Shown here in pieces: positions 35,786 to 44,219 of a stretch of DNA of 64,000 bases. The stretch's first letter is position 1; every line of letters starts with the position of its first letter. The DNA is taken from positions 1,816,995 through 1,880,994 of the forward strand of contig NZ_CVLB01000001.1 in the NCBI RefSeq assembly GCF_001049755.1. Reading direction: 5' to 3'. The notes under the pieces were generated by a model. That model was not told the DNA's origin and ran no database searches. It saw only the letters and a program-made list of their open reading frames with translations. This stretch comes from Brachyspira suanatina (GTDB taxonomy: Bacteria; Spirochaetota; Brachyspiria; Brachyspirales; Brachyspiraceae). The translations under genes were made by a program, and so were the position numbers.

Positions 35786-37477
35786 TTATTTTCTGTTAGC
35801 GGCATATCCATACGAAGAACCTGAACCAGGTGTTAATATTGTTCCATAACTTCCGCTTACTTTTATAGTGCCATCATTATTACCCTCTAGAACAACCCAT
35901 CCATGTCTAATATCACCTAATGTACCTGAAGTGCCTTGAGGAACTCCATAAACAGCCCTGTAATTATTATTTGCATCATTATCAAATCTGCTTAATGTAT
36001 ATGTAAATGATTTACTTCTCCATTTATATTCAAACCATTCCCAATATTCCTCTTCATAAGTCAAAGTAAATTCAGTTCCATCAGAATTAAATTGATAAAC
36101 TATATTTCTAGTAGAGCTATCTCCAGTTCCTTCAAATCTAGCACCAATAACTCTATCTGTAAATATAGGACCATAATCTTTAAAATCTGGATCTAATGAA
36201 GTACCATTAAAAGATATTGTATCTTTATTATTTACTTTTACCAATGACACTATAACAGTATCTGAAGGATTAGCAGTATTTTCATATATAGCCTTATACT
36301 TAGAAGTAATAGTTTTTACTTTATATGTTTTTTCTTCTCTAGCGCCAGCATTATTATATGTTTCTACTACAAATCTTATATTTGGGACATTCACATCTGT
36401 TCCTGTACCATTTTCAAATGTATAAGAATATGATTTAAGACTAAGACTGCCATAATTTCCTGATTTCCATAAATTCAAATCTATTGCTGATGTTCCATCA
36501 ACCATATATCCTGAATAATCACGATATTTAAATTCCTGATAATTAGCTTTAACAGCATTTATATTATCTTTAAAAGTTTTTTGATCTTCTTCAGGAGCAG
36601 GTTCTGTAGATGATGCATCTAAAGGTCTGTAAGGAGAATAACCATGACCTGTAGGAGTAGGTTCAGCCCTTTTATCAAAATTATGATCTTTAGGCATATA
36701 AGAAGTAGGTGCATCTGTAAACTCTTTTTTATAATGTTCATATAAAATAACAGCTCCATTTGCTGTAACATATCCTATAGGATCATATTCATAAAAGGCT
36801 TTTTTATCTCCATGTTTTTCAATAGCTTCAAATTGAGTAGGTATTTTATCACCAAGAACTGATTCTGTACCTGTAATAGCTCCAAAAGCAAATATAAATT
36901 TAGAATAAGTATCCACTGCTATAAGATATTGCTTAAGTGTAGCTGCTGAAGTAGCCTTACCATTTATAGCATAAAAATTAAACCTATCCATTCTTCCAGG
37001 CAAATATCCTAAACTGCTGTATAGAGGGTTATTTGCAGCATATTTATATACTTTTAATTCAGTGATACCAATAGTTAAAGGACCACTAACAACATAATTT
37101 TCTCCGTCTTTACCATCATAATATTCTGCAGGTATATTATTCCAATCAGAGCCGCCCGGTATCCAACTTCTAGTATTATCATTAAAGAAATTGTATATAG
37201 GAAGTTTATCTCCTTGAAAGCTTGCTTTAAATAACCAGCTTTTAAAATTTTCTGCAGGAAACTGATAATTAGGATCATTATAATCTTCAGGAAGTTTAAA
37301 TGGATCTTCATCAGCAGGAACATCATCCGGAAGTTTTTCAGGACCTGTATCAGGTGCCTCACCCGATGAAGAGCTGCTTGATTTATTATAATAATACCTA
37401 GGATTAAAGAAATGCCCTCCGCATGACATCATAAAAATAGATATTATAAGCAAAAATAATAAATAAATCTTTTTCAT
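35786..37477 (-). CDS. large lipoprotein, FxPRYYY family
   Basis: This protein has 563 residues from the ATG at 37477 (AAGGA 8 bases upstream; a longer start at 37504 would add nine residues before a normal signal peptide). The lipobox is FMMSCGG, then HFFNPRYYY and a Ser-rich and Asp/Glu/Pro-rich linker. The central domain has KFIFAFGAITG and FYEYDPIGYVTANG, matching the paralogue at 19433-20950. The C-terminal half is richer in Tyr/Trp/Thr (EEYWEWFEYKWRSKSF) and looks like repeated beta-strands, as in lipocalin-like folds. It is exported and lipid-anchored, with unknown function. The gene for a predicted barrel protein lies 35 bp upstream on the same strand, likely in one operon. Confidence 0.8.
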   Translation of the reverse strand: MKKIYLLFLLIISIFMMSCGGHFFNPRYYYNKSSSSSSGEAPDTGPEKLPDDVPADEDPFKLPEDYNDPNYQFPAENFKSWLFKASFQGDKLPIYNFFNDNTRSWIPGGSDWNNIPAEYYDGKDGENYVVSGPLTIGITELKVYKYAANNPLYSSLGYLPGRMDRFNFYAINGKATSAATLKQYLIAVDTYSKFIFAFGAITGTESVLGDKIPTQFEAIEKHGDKKAFYEYDPIGYVTANGAVILYEHYKKEFTDAPTSYMPKDHNFDKRAEPTPTGHGYSPYRPLDASSTEPAPEEDQKTFKDNINAVKANYQEFKYRDYSGYMVDGTSAIDLNLWKSGNYGSLSLKSYSYTFENGTGTDVNVPNIRFVVETYNNAGAREEKTYKVKTITSKYKAIYENTANPSDTVIVSLVKVNNKDTISFNGTSLDPDFKDYGPIFTDRVIGARFEGTGDSSTRNIVYQFNSDGTEFTLTYEEEYWEWFEYKWRSKSFTYTLSRFDNDANNNYRAVYGVPQGTSGTLGDIRHGWVVLEGNNDGTIKVSGSYGTILTPGSGSSYGYAANRK

Positions 37478-37511
37478 ATAATTTTCCTTACAATTTATAA
37501 ACAATAATTAA

Positions 37512-38324
37512 TTATCCTTTAAATGCTAGACCTAATGTTATACCAAAATCTAATGAGTTGATATAATAAGATTTTAATGGTGTTTCTAATGTAAAATTAG
37601 GATCTTTAACAGGCTCCATTAACTTATACAAACTATCCGGCATTGTTATATATCCAGGTGAATATACATTAAATCTTGTATAAGCACCTAATATTACCTC
37701 AACTCTGTCATTTACAGGCTGATTATATTCTATCATAAATTTCATACTAAACATTACAGGATTCATATTTTTGATCATAAAATCTGTTACTATTATTTCA
37801 CCTATTTCTGGGAAACCAGCCATCTCTTGGTCAAAATATGCTAAATATTCAGGAGATAAATCTGCAATTAATTTTCCTCCTATATGTAAACCTAATGCTA
37901 ATCTACTATTTAAGAAATAAGCTTTAGTTCCAACACCAAAACTTATTACAGGAGCATAACTAACATTTATATAAGCAGCTGCTGTAACATCTCCTACTTT
38001 ATTACCAGCAATCTGTCCTGCAAATCCATTTCCAATACCTATAGAAACAAATAAACTCATACCGCTGAATTTATCTGGAGCCATACCATTAAACCATCTT
38101 TCAGAACCAAATAAATAACCAAGTTCCGCTTCACCATCCATAGTATATCCTACAGACCCCTTCATATATGCAGCACCTATTTTAGCTAAATCTTCTTTAC
38201 TGATAGAAGGTAGTGTTGCTGTACCATTAAAATTTGCCTTTAATGCCCAAATAAAACCTTCGTCAAAACCATGCACCAGTGAAAAACTAACTAGTAGTAA
38301 AATGTTAATAAATATCTTTTTCAT
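37512..38324 (-). CDS. predicted outer-membrane beta-barrel protein
   Basis: This 270-residue protein has a cleavable signal peptide (MKKIFINILLLVSFSLVHG) and no lipobox cysteine. The mature protein shows alternating hydrophobic/polar strands, many Gly/Tyr/Asn turns, and ends in SLDFGITLGLAFKG, with an aromatic near the C-terminus as in outer-membrane barrels. Segments such as AAYINVSYAPVISFGVGTKAYF are typical strands. No family is recognised. It precedes the FxPRYYY lipoprotein gene, so the two may be co-transcribed and work at the surface. Confidence 0.7.
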   Translation of the reverse strand: MKKIFINILLLVSFSLVHGFDEGFIWALKANFNGTATLPSISKEDLAKIGAAYMKGSVGYTMDGEAELGYLFGSERWFNGMAPDKFSGMSLFVSIGIGNGFAGQIAGNKVGDVTAAAYINVSYAPVISFGVGTKAYFLNSRLALGLHIGGKLIADLSPEYLAYFDQEMAGFPEIGEIIVTDFMIKNMNPVMFSMKFMIEYNQPVNDRVEVILGAYTRFNVYSPGYITMPDSLYKLMEPVKDPNFTLETPLKSYYINSLDFGITLGLAFKG

Positions 38325-38385
38325 AATAAAATAATTTTCTCCATATATTAAAAATCGACATAATAATAAAAATGTTTATATGTGA

Positions 38386-38413
38386 ATTGTACTATCTTTT
38401 AATTTTTAGTAAA
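38386..38413 (-). promoter_or_regulatory. promoter of the barrel-protein gene
   Basis: On the minus strand TTTACT (38413-38408), a 16-base spacer and TACAAT (38391-38386), about 60 bases before the ATG at 38324. The rest of the 262-bp gap to 38586 is AT-rich with nothing recognisable. Confidence 0.5.
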
Positions 38414-38586
38414 TACTGTTTTTATATGGTTTTACAAAAAATTTACCATTATCTTTATTTAATAACCAAAAACACTACATATCAAACATATATTTTAGAC
38501 ACTTAATAATTTTTGTATTAATTTTTATAGACATTTTTTGCATAATGTTGATTTTTACATAGTTAATTTATACTATTTTATTATGT

Positions 38587-39555
38587 TTAATTTTTAATAC
38601 TATCCTTATAATATTTAATTGTTTTATAAGGAGTATTTAATTGAAAATTTATTATGTTACTATACCAGTTAACATAATCAAATCTATTAACTTCAGACAT
38701 TATAGAATGTTTTTCATCAGAATGTATATCATATTTTGGAAACATCATTGCTATAGTTTGAATAATATAATATGAGAATATATTCTTTAATGTTTCATTA
38801 TCAATTGATGAATTTAAAAATTGATAAGTACTTATTATGGAAATTGATTTGCAAGGTCTTATATTATTATTTTCACATACTATTCTATCTACAAATCCTC
38901 CATCAGAAATAGATTTAGCACTCATTCCCCTATAATTTGAAGTTAATGGCATATTCACTATCACTATAGAACTATCTCTAAATTCATTAGCAACTATCCT
39001 CCAATACAAAGATGTAAATATAAATAATCTTTTAGCATCAATAAGTTCATTCCTTCCTTTTACAGGACTATTCCAAACATTCAGTATACTCTGTTCATAA
39101 GAAGGTGCTATATTTTCTGCTATTACTTTTAGAGGAGTTCCATATTCATATCCGAATAATTTTTTTATATTTGCACTGGTTTCATTTGAAAGTGAATATA
39201 ATATATCTTTCTCTAATTGATTGTAATCTATATTCTTTATATCTATAAAATCTCTTTTAAAAATATCTGAATTTTCTATTATTATTTTTCTATTGTCTGA
39301 ATAAAATTTATTATCATCAATACCATTTTTCAAATTGTATTTTATTTTATAACCTAATATATCATAAGTAAGTTTTGATAAATCATCATCGAAAATATCA
39401 AGAAAATCACCAGGAGTAAAACCGACAATACTATCATCTTTTATATAAGTTATATTAACATCATATACTTTATCTTTATTAAGAGGTTCATTACTTTTTT
39501 GACATGATAAAAAGAATATCAAAAACAAAAATACTATATTACTCAGGTATTTCAC
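38587..39555 (-). CDS. lipoprotein at the end of the lpt operon
   Basis: This 322-residue protein has lipobox FFLSCQ after a short hydrophobic signal. Its first 17 bases overlap the 3' end of the LptA-like gene, so it is translated from the same message. I recognise no family with certainty. Near the C-terminus, IHSDEKHSIMSE resembles the His-Ser...Ile-Met tail of metzincin-type proteases, but the region where HExxH would be expected reads IIQTIAMMF, so a catalytic protease is unlikely. Two cysteines (VCENNNIRPCKS) may form a disulfide. Its position suggests an envelope or LOS-export role. Confidence 0.75.
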   Translation of the reverse strand: MKYLSNIVFLFLIFFLSCQKSNEPLNKDKVYDVNITYIKDDSIVGFTPGDFLDIFDDDLSKLTYDILGYKIKYNLKNGIDDNKFYSDNRKIIIENSDIFKRDFIDIKNIDYNQLEKDILYSLSNETSANIKKLFGYEYGTPLKVIAENIAPSYEQSILNVWNSPVKGRNELIDAKRLFIFTSLYWRIVANEFRDSSIVIVNMPLTSNYRGMSAKSISDGGFVDRIVCENNNIRPCKSISIISTYQFLNSSIDNETLKNIFSYYIIQTIAMMFPKYDIHSDEKHSIMSEVNRFDYVNWYSNIINFQLNTPYKTIKYYKDSIKN

Positions 39556-40879
39556 CGCTTACACCTATAGCTTCAACTTTTTCAGTATCTATATAATATT
39601 TTATCTCTCTTGCTCTTACTACACTATCTTTTTGTTTTAAATAAGGACTTTCACCCCAAAGCCTCAAATATTTATCTTCATCAAAATAAGTAGCCCAAGC
39701 ACTTTGAGAATTCATATCTTTACCCTCTACATGTACATTTCCATTAGCACGGAGTTTTTCTTCATCATTAAACATCTGCATAGTAACTGATGTTATTTTG
39801 ATACTTCTATCCTCTACATAGGCTTTAGGACTTCCGCTTACCGTAGCAACTTTTGTATCAGGATCTAAATGAAGCAAATCTCCTTCTAATGATAAACTTT
39901 CATCATAATCAATCATAACAACATCATTATGAAATATAACATCTTTAAACTTTTCGTCTTTTTTATATTCTATCCATTCACCAAAAGCTATAATCCCTCT
40001 GTCAGGTATTCTAACGGAAGGATCCTGATACATATAGATATGTTCATTATCTATTTCATACTCTATATATCCGCCCTTAAGTATCATATTCTCTTCATAA
40101 AAATAAGCTGTTACATTTCCATAAGCATATAAAGTACGTGTATTATTGTCTTTTCCTCCATATTCATTCAAAAACAATCTGTCTGCTACTACAATATTAT
40201 AATTACTTACATTACTATTTTTTTTATTTGTTTCAGAAGAATTAATATAATTATTAGTTTGAAGTACATATATCTTACCTCTTCCCATAACATTAGCAGT
40301 AGCTGTTCTAGCATTATACTCTAATATTTCACCTTCAAGTCTGTCAGCACCTTGATAAAGTCTAGGATTGCCTGTAAGAAGCGCTGTTTCAGCATCCATA
40401 TCATAAATCAAATTATCAGCATATCCGTCCGTTTTTCTTTTACTTTCTCTATCAACATGTGTTAAATGTACGTTACTAATAGCTTTAGCTATTGGAGTAT
40501 TAAAATCTCTCTCCATAAATGAACTTCTTATAGTCATATTATTTGTAGGAGATTTTAACACAGGTTTATTCTTCACATAAGCATATCTAGTTTTACCATT
40601 ATAGCTTGCATATCCGCCTGTTATTGTAGAACCATTTGTTTTACTTAAAAGTCTAACTCCTCCGCTAAATGTAGCTAATTCTGTTTCCTGATAGAATGTC
40701 ATAACATGACTTGTAATTACTGCAGATGAGTCCTCCATTTTAGAATTACCTGTATATTGAAAAACTTTTGTTTTATTATTATAAGTGAATTTATCGGCAC
40801 TTCTTCTTGATTGGGCGATTAATGACAATGCCAATATAAATAATATAACTGTAACAAAAACTTTATTGACCTTCAGCAA
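39539..40879 (-). CDS. lptA: LptA/OstA-like periplasmic LOS transport protein
   Basis: The 446-residue protein begins with a signal peptide ending near LSLIAQS. The mature chain is a long series of OstA-type beta-hairpins: FTYNNKTKVFQYTGN, TFYQETELATFSGGV, YADNLIYDMDAETALLTG and LEYNARTATANVMGRGK. LptA forms the periplasmic bridge that carries lipopolysaccharide or lipooligosaccharide from the LptC/F/G complex to LptD. At 446 residues it is more than twice the E. coli length, so it may span more of the bridge with one chain. It overlaps lptC by 17 bp and the next lipoprotein gene by 17 bp. Confidence 0.85.
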   Translation of the reverse strand: MLKVNKVFVTVILFILALSLIAQSRRSADKFTYNNKTKVFQYTGNSKMEDSSAVITSHVMTFYQETELATFSGGVRLLSKTNGSTITGGYASYNGKTRYAYVKNKPVLKSPTNNMTIRSSFMERDFNTPIAKAISNVHLTHVDRESKRKTDGYADNLIYDMDAETALLTGNPRLYQGADRLEGEILEYNARTATANVMGRGKIYVLQTNNYINSSETNKKNSNVSNYNIVVADRLFLNEYGGKDNNTRTLYAYGNVTAYFYEENMILKGGYIEYEIDNEHIYMYQDPSVRIPDRGIIAFGEWIEYKKDEKFKDVIFHNDVVMIDYDESLSLEGDLLHLDPDTKVATVSGSPKAYVEDRSIKITSVTMQMFNDEEKLRANGNVHVEGKDMNSQSAWATYFDEDKYLRLWGESPYLKQKDSVVRAREIKYYIDTEKVEAIGVSGEIPE

Positions 40880-41426
40880 CTGGAACTCCTATAGCATCAC
40901 CTTCATCAACTTCATTATATATAGTAATATGCTCTAAACCCATATCACCTTCCATACTGCTTCCTGTAAGCCAACTTCCATCTTCCTGCTCTACTCTAAT
41001 AGGAACTGGGCTTCTAAATTGCTGTTTTTCATTATCCCATTGCAAATACTCTGTATAAAGTATTGTATTATTTGATGCTTTTACTATTACGTTTGTATAT
41101 ATTTGAGTAAATAATGTTTCCTGATTTATAGTTATAAATTCACCAGACAAACTAGCAGCTATAGTATTATTAGAATCATATGTATATGTTCTGCTTTCAT
41201 AAAGTTCAACCAATTTCTGTTTATTATAGAATTTAGCATTGGTGGCAAAAGAATCTAACTGTTTAAAATTAGTATCATAATTTTCTCTTCTAAAACCATA
41301 AAATTCCATATCAGGTGGAGGAACAAAATTATCTTCTTGTTGGAATTCTTTACCAAGATTATTAAAATTAGTGCAGGAAACACATAGTATTAAAGACAAG
41401 ATGCTAAAATTTACTAACAATTTCAT
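40863..41426 (-). CDS. lptC: LptC-like lipoprotein
   Basis: This 187-residue protein has lipobox CVSCTN, whereas the usual LptC has a membrane anchor. The mature part fits LptC (DUF1239): FYGFRRENYDTNFKQ, KFYNKQKLVELYESRTYTY and WLTGSSMEGDMGLEHI. It would sit at the inner-membrane side of the LOS export bridge and pass substrate to LptA, whose gene it overlaps by 17 bp. AAGGG in the kdsC coding region serves as its ribosome site, and the two overlap by 23 bp. The kdsC-lptC-lptA order is the common one. Confidence 0.85.
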   Translation of the reverse strand: MKLLVNFSILSLILCVSCTNFNNLGKEFQQEDNFVPPPDMEFYGFRRENYDTNFKQLDSFATNAKFYNKQKLVELYESRTYTYDSNNTIAASLSGEFITINQETLFTQIYTNVIVKASNNTILYTEYLQWDNEKQQFRSPVPIRVEQEDGSWLTGSSMEGDMGLEHITIYNEVDEGDAIGVPVAEGQ

Positions 41427-41955
41427 TATAAATACCCTTAGATTTGAGTATCATATCTATTACCACTCTAACTGCACCGTATCCGCCTCTTTTATGAATT
41501 ATAACATTAGCAACTTTTAAAGCTTCATTATGAGCATCTTTAGGAGAAAAAGATATTCCTACATATCTCATAACACTCAAATCTATTAAATCATCACCTA
41601 TATAAGCTATCTCTTCTTTTTTTAAACCATATTTTTCCATTAAAGTTAAAATAACAGGCATTTTATTTTCCTGACCAAGTATCAAATCTTCAAACCCATG
41701 CCTTCTAAATTTATCAAATCTTGTTTTTATGGCATTAGAATTGCTTCCGGAAATAACTGCAATTTTTATACCAGCTTTTAATGCTAAAACTACCCCCATA
41801 CCATCTTGAGTATTAAAAAATTTACTTTCAACACCATTATCATCAAATATTAATCTGCCGTCAGTCATAACTCCGTCTATATCTGATACTAAAAGCTTAA
41901 CTTTCTTTAATTTATTTTTATTTAATAGATATGAAATATAATCTCTGATATTCAT
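41404..41955 (-). CDS. kdsC: KdsC, Kdo-8-phosphate phosphatase
   Basis: The 183-residue HAD phosphatase (C0 type, no large cap) shows motif I LLVSDIDGVMTDGRL, motif II AVISGSNSNAIKTR, and motif III/IV YIGDDLIDLSVMRYVG, with the family end GGYGAVRVVIDMIL. KdsC hydrolyses 3-deoxy-D-manno-octulosonate 8-phosphate to Kdo for the inner core of LPS/LOS. It is the first gene of an overlapping operon with lptC and lptA, which links Kdo synthesis to export. The stop lies 40 bp from the tRNA-Arg gene upstream of its start. Confidence 0.92.
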   Translation of the reverse strand: MNIRDYISYLLNKNKLKKVKLLVSDIDGVMTDGRLIFDDNGVESKFFNTQDGMGVVLALKAGIKIAVISGSNSNAIKTRFDKFRRHGFEDLILGQENKMPVILTLMEKYGLKKEEIAYIGDDLIDLSVMRYVGISFSPKDAHNEALKVANVIIHKRGGYGAVRVVIDMILKSKGIYNEIVSKF

Positions 41956-41994
41956 TTTAAGAAACTTTTATTAAAGTATTAGGACAAAACATTT

Positions 41995-42067
41995 TGGGGC
42001 TTACAGGACTCGAACCTGCCCACCCGGTTTAGGAAACCAGTGCTCTATCCTGATGAGCTAAAGCCCC
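41995..42067 (-). tRNA. tRNA-Arg (anticodon CCT)
   Basis: The minus strand folds as a standard cloverleaf: acceptor GGGGCTT with AAGCCCC, D arm TAGCTCATCAGGATAGAGC, anticodon stem CTGGT/ACCGG around TTCCTAA (anticodon CCT), and T arm GCAGG TTCGAGT CCTGT. The discriminator is A, and CCA is not encoded. Confidence 0.95.
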
Positions 42068-42100
42068 TTATAATAAAGAAGCTATCAAGTTTTATAAAAT

Positions 42101-42183
42101 CGGAGAGTGTGGGACTCGAACCCACATGGGTGTTAGCCCGGCGGTTTTCAAGACCGCTGCTCTACCAATTGAACGAACTCTCC
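42101..42183 (-). tRNA. tRNA-Ser (anticodon TGA)
   Basis: Acceptor GGAGAGT pairs with ACTCTCC. The anticodon stem GCGGT/ACCGC holds the loop CTTGAAA (anticodon TGA). A long 15-base variable arm (CGGG...CCC) is typical of class II tRNAs, and the T arm is GTGGG TTCGAGT CCCAC. The discriminator is G. It is separated by 33 bases from tRNA-Arg, probably in one precursor. Confidence 0.95.
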
Positions 42184-42258
42184 AAACAAATATAAAAGGT
42201 ATTATAACATATATAAAATTTATTTCAAGTTTTTTTTAAATTTTTATAAATTAAAAAT

Positions 42259-43008
42259 TCATTCGTCTTTAAAAAATGCTCTTCTGAAGTAAAGTCCATG
42301 TGCAGGTGCTGTAACAAATGCTTTTGACCTATCTTCACTCTTTAGTATATCTTCTATAAAATTAGTAGGCATTTTCTTTTTTTGACCTTCTACTAAAGTA
42401 CCTACTATAATTCTAACCATATTATGTAAAAAAGCATTGCCCCTTATTATAAAATATATTGTATCTCCTTTTCTTATAGCTTTAAGTCTCTCTAAATATC
42501 TAAATTTAGAATCATTTTCATCTTCTGTAGAACAAAAAGAAGTAAAATTATGCTCACCTATCAAATATTTAGCATATTCATTAATCAACTTCTCATCTAT
42601 AACATTTTTTCTATAGAACCATGCATATCTTTCATAGAAAGGAAAAGATGTACTACTGTTATGAACTATATATAAATATTCTCTAAATGTAGCTGAAGCC
42701 CTTGCATTAAAGTTATCAGGCATTTCTTCAGCTTTTATTATTCTTAAATCTCTATCCAAATACGAATTCAAAGCTATATGAACCTTATTAATAGGAACAA
42801 GCATTTTAGGGACTCTAAAATTTGCAACCTGTCCTAAAGCATGAACCCCAGCATCCGTTCTTCCGCATCCGTATATAGTTATCTTTTCTCCATATACCTT
42901 TTGAACAGCCTTATATATCTCACCCTGAACAGTTCTCAAATTAGGCTGTATCTGCCAACCATAAAAATCTGTACCGTCATATTGTATTGTTATCTTTATA
43001 TTATTCAT
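42259..43008 (-). CDS. truA: tRNA pseudouridine synthase A
   Basis: The 249-residue enzyme makes pseudouridine at positions 38-40 of tRNA anticodon arms. The catalytic Asp lies in GCGRTDAGVHALGQVANF near residue 50; the family start IQYDGTDFYGWQIQPN and later FLHNMVRIIVGTL are also present. The length is normal. It is encoded upstream of two tRNA genes on the same strand, but their functions need not be linked. Confidence 0.97.
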   Translation of the reverse strand: MNNIKITIQYDGTDFYGWQIQPNLRTVQGEIYKAVQKVYGEKITIYGCGRTDAGVHALGQVANFRVPKMLVPINKVHIALNSYLDRDLRIIKAEEMPDNFNARASATFREYLYIVHNSSTSFPFYERYAWFYRKNVIDEKLINEYAKYLIGEHNFTSFCSTEDENDSKFRYLERLKAIRKGDTIYFIIRGNAFLHNMVRIIVGTLVEGQKKKMPTNFIEDILKSEDRSKAFVTAPAHGLYFRRAFFKDE

Positions 43009-43015
43009 ATCTACT

Positions 43016-43056
43016 AAAAAATAAAAGCCTATATAAATATTTATACAGGCTTTTGT
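43016..43056 (-). terminator. terminator of the 43077-44042 gene
   Basis: AAAAGCCT (43023-43030) pairs with AGGCTTTT (43047-43054), extended by an A/T-rich inner stem. On the minus strand it is followed by ATTTTTTAG. Confidence 0.75.
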
Positions 43057-43076
43057 ATAGTTATAAAATTATATTA

Positions 43077-44042
43077 TTATAAATCTGCAGGTATTGTAAT
43101 ATTTAATTTTTTAGCTGCATTAGTATTAATTTCTAATACAGGATTTTCCATATATTCTATAGGCATATCTGCAGGTTTAGCTTCACCTTTTAATATTTTT
43201 ACTGCCTGATTAGCAGTTAATTTTCCTAGCTCATAATAATCTATACCATAAGTAGCAAGTCCGCCGGCATTAAGCATAGCAGCCTCTCCGCATATTACAG
43301 GTATATTAGCAGGTCCTGTAACACCTATAACATTAGCCATACCAGCTGATACCATATTATCTGTAGGTACATATATAACATCTACTTTACCTATTAAACT
43401 CTGAACAACTTGCTGTAAATCATTAGGAGTTGTTACTGTAGCATCTACATATGATAATCCTAATTCATTTGCTTTTGCTTTAGCAATATCTATTTGGAAT
43501 TTGGAATTCTGTTCGCTGGAACTATATAAAAAACCTATATTTTTAGCTGAAGGAACTAATTTTTTTAGCAAATCCATTTGTTCTTTTACAGGAGTTAAAT
43601 CTGAAGTACCTGTCACATTTCCTCCTGGCATTTTATTATCTGCAACCAATTTTGAATCTGCAGGATCTGTAACAGCTGTTACAAGTATAGGTATATCTTT
43701 AGTTAAATTAGCTACAGCCTGTGCTGCTGGTGTTGCTATTGCTAATATTAAATCTACTTTGTCATTAATAAATTTTTGAGATATTGTAACACAGTTTGCC
43801 TGCTCGCCTTGAGCATTTTGATAATCTATGACAATATTTTTACCATCTTCATATCCTGCTTCTTTCAAACCATCTACAAAACCTTTATTAGCTTGATCCA
43901 ATGCATAATGCTCAACAAGCTGAAGTATTCCTATTTTTTTAAAGTCGCTATTTAAAGATGAAACACTAGCATTATCTTTTTTTGATGAACATGATGTAAT
44001 AAACAAGATTGCAATTGACAAAGTAATAAATAACTTTTTCAT
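43077..44042 (-). CDS. ABC transporter substrate-binding lipoprotein (TrpX/DUF-type, PF04392)
   Basis: This protein has 321 residues from the ATG at 44042, preceded by AAAGGAG; an upstream start would add a long hydrophobic stretch and is rejected. The lipobox is FITSCSSK. The mature protein matches the ABC_sub_bind family: KIGILQLVEHYALDQANKGF, DYQNAQGEQANCVTI, AVTDPADSKLV and IPVICGEAAMLNAGGLATYG. Related proteins bind aromatic amino acids (TrpX). No permease or ATPase gene is adjacent, so its partners lie elsewhere. Confidence 0.88.
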   Translation of the reverse strand: MKKLFITLSIAILFITSCSSKKDNASVSSLNSDFKKIGILQLVEHYALDQANKGFVDGLKEAGYEDGKNIVIDYQNAQGEQANCVTISQKFINDKVDLILAIATPAAQAVANLTKDIPILVTAVTDPADSKLVADNKMPGGNVTGTSDLTPVKEQMDLLKKLVPSAKNIGFLYSSSEQNSKFQIDIAKAKANELGLSYVDATVTTPNDLQQVVQSLIGKVDVIYVPTDNMVSAGMANVIGVTGPANIPVICGEAAMLNAGGLATYGIDYYELGKLTANQAVKILKGEAKPADMPIEYMENPVLEINTNAAKKLNITIPADL

Positions 44043-44154
44043 AATAAAATCTCCTTTATAAAAAAATGACACAATTACTACTAATAGTATATAATACGAA
44101 AACAATAAAGTCAAATAAAATTTACAAATATACATTCATCATAATTGAATTTTA

Positions 44155-44182
44155 TTGAAAATAATGTATTTTATGATATCAT
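44155..44182 (+). promoter_or_regulatory. promoter of the DegT-like gene
   Basis: TTGAAA at 44155-44160, a 16-base spacer, and TATCAT at 44177-44182, about 38 bases before the TTG start at 44220 (GGGGA at 44206-44210). Confidence 0.55.
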
Positions 44183-44219
44183 CATTGATAATATTTTAAT
44201 TTGATATGGGGAATAAAAA

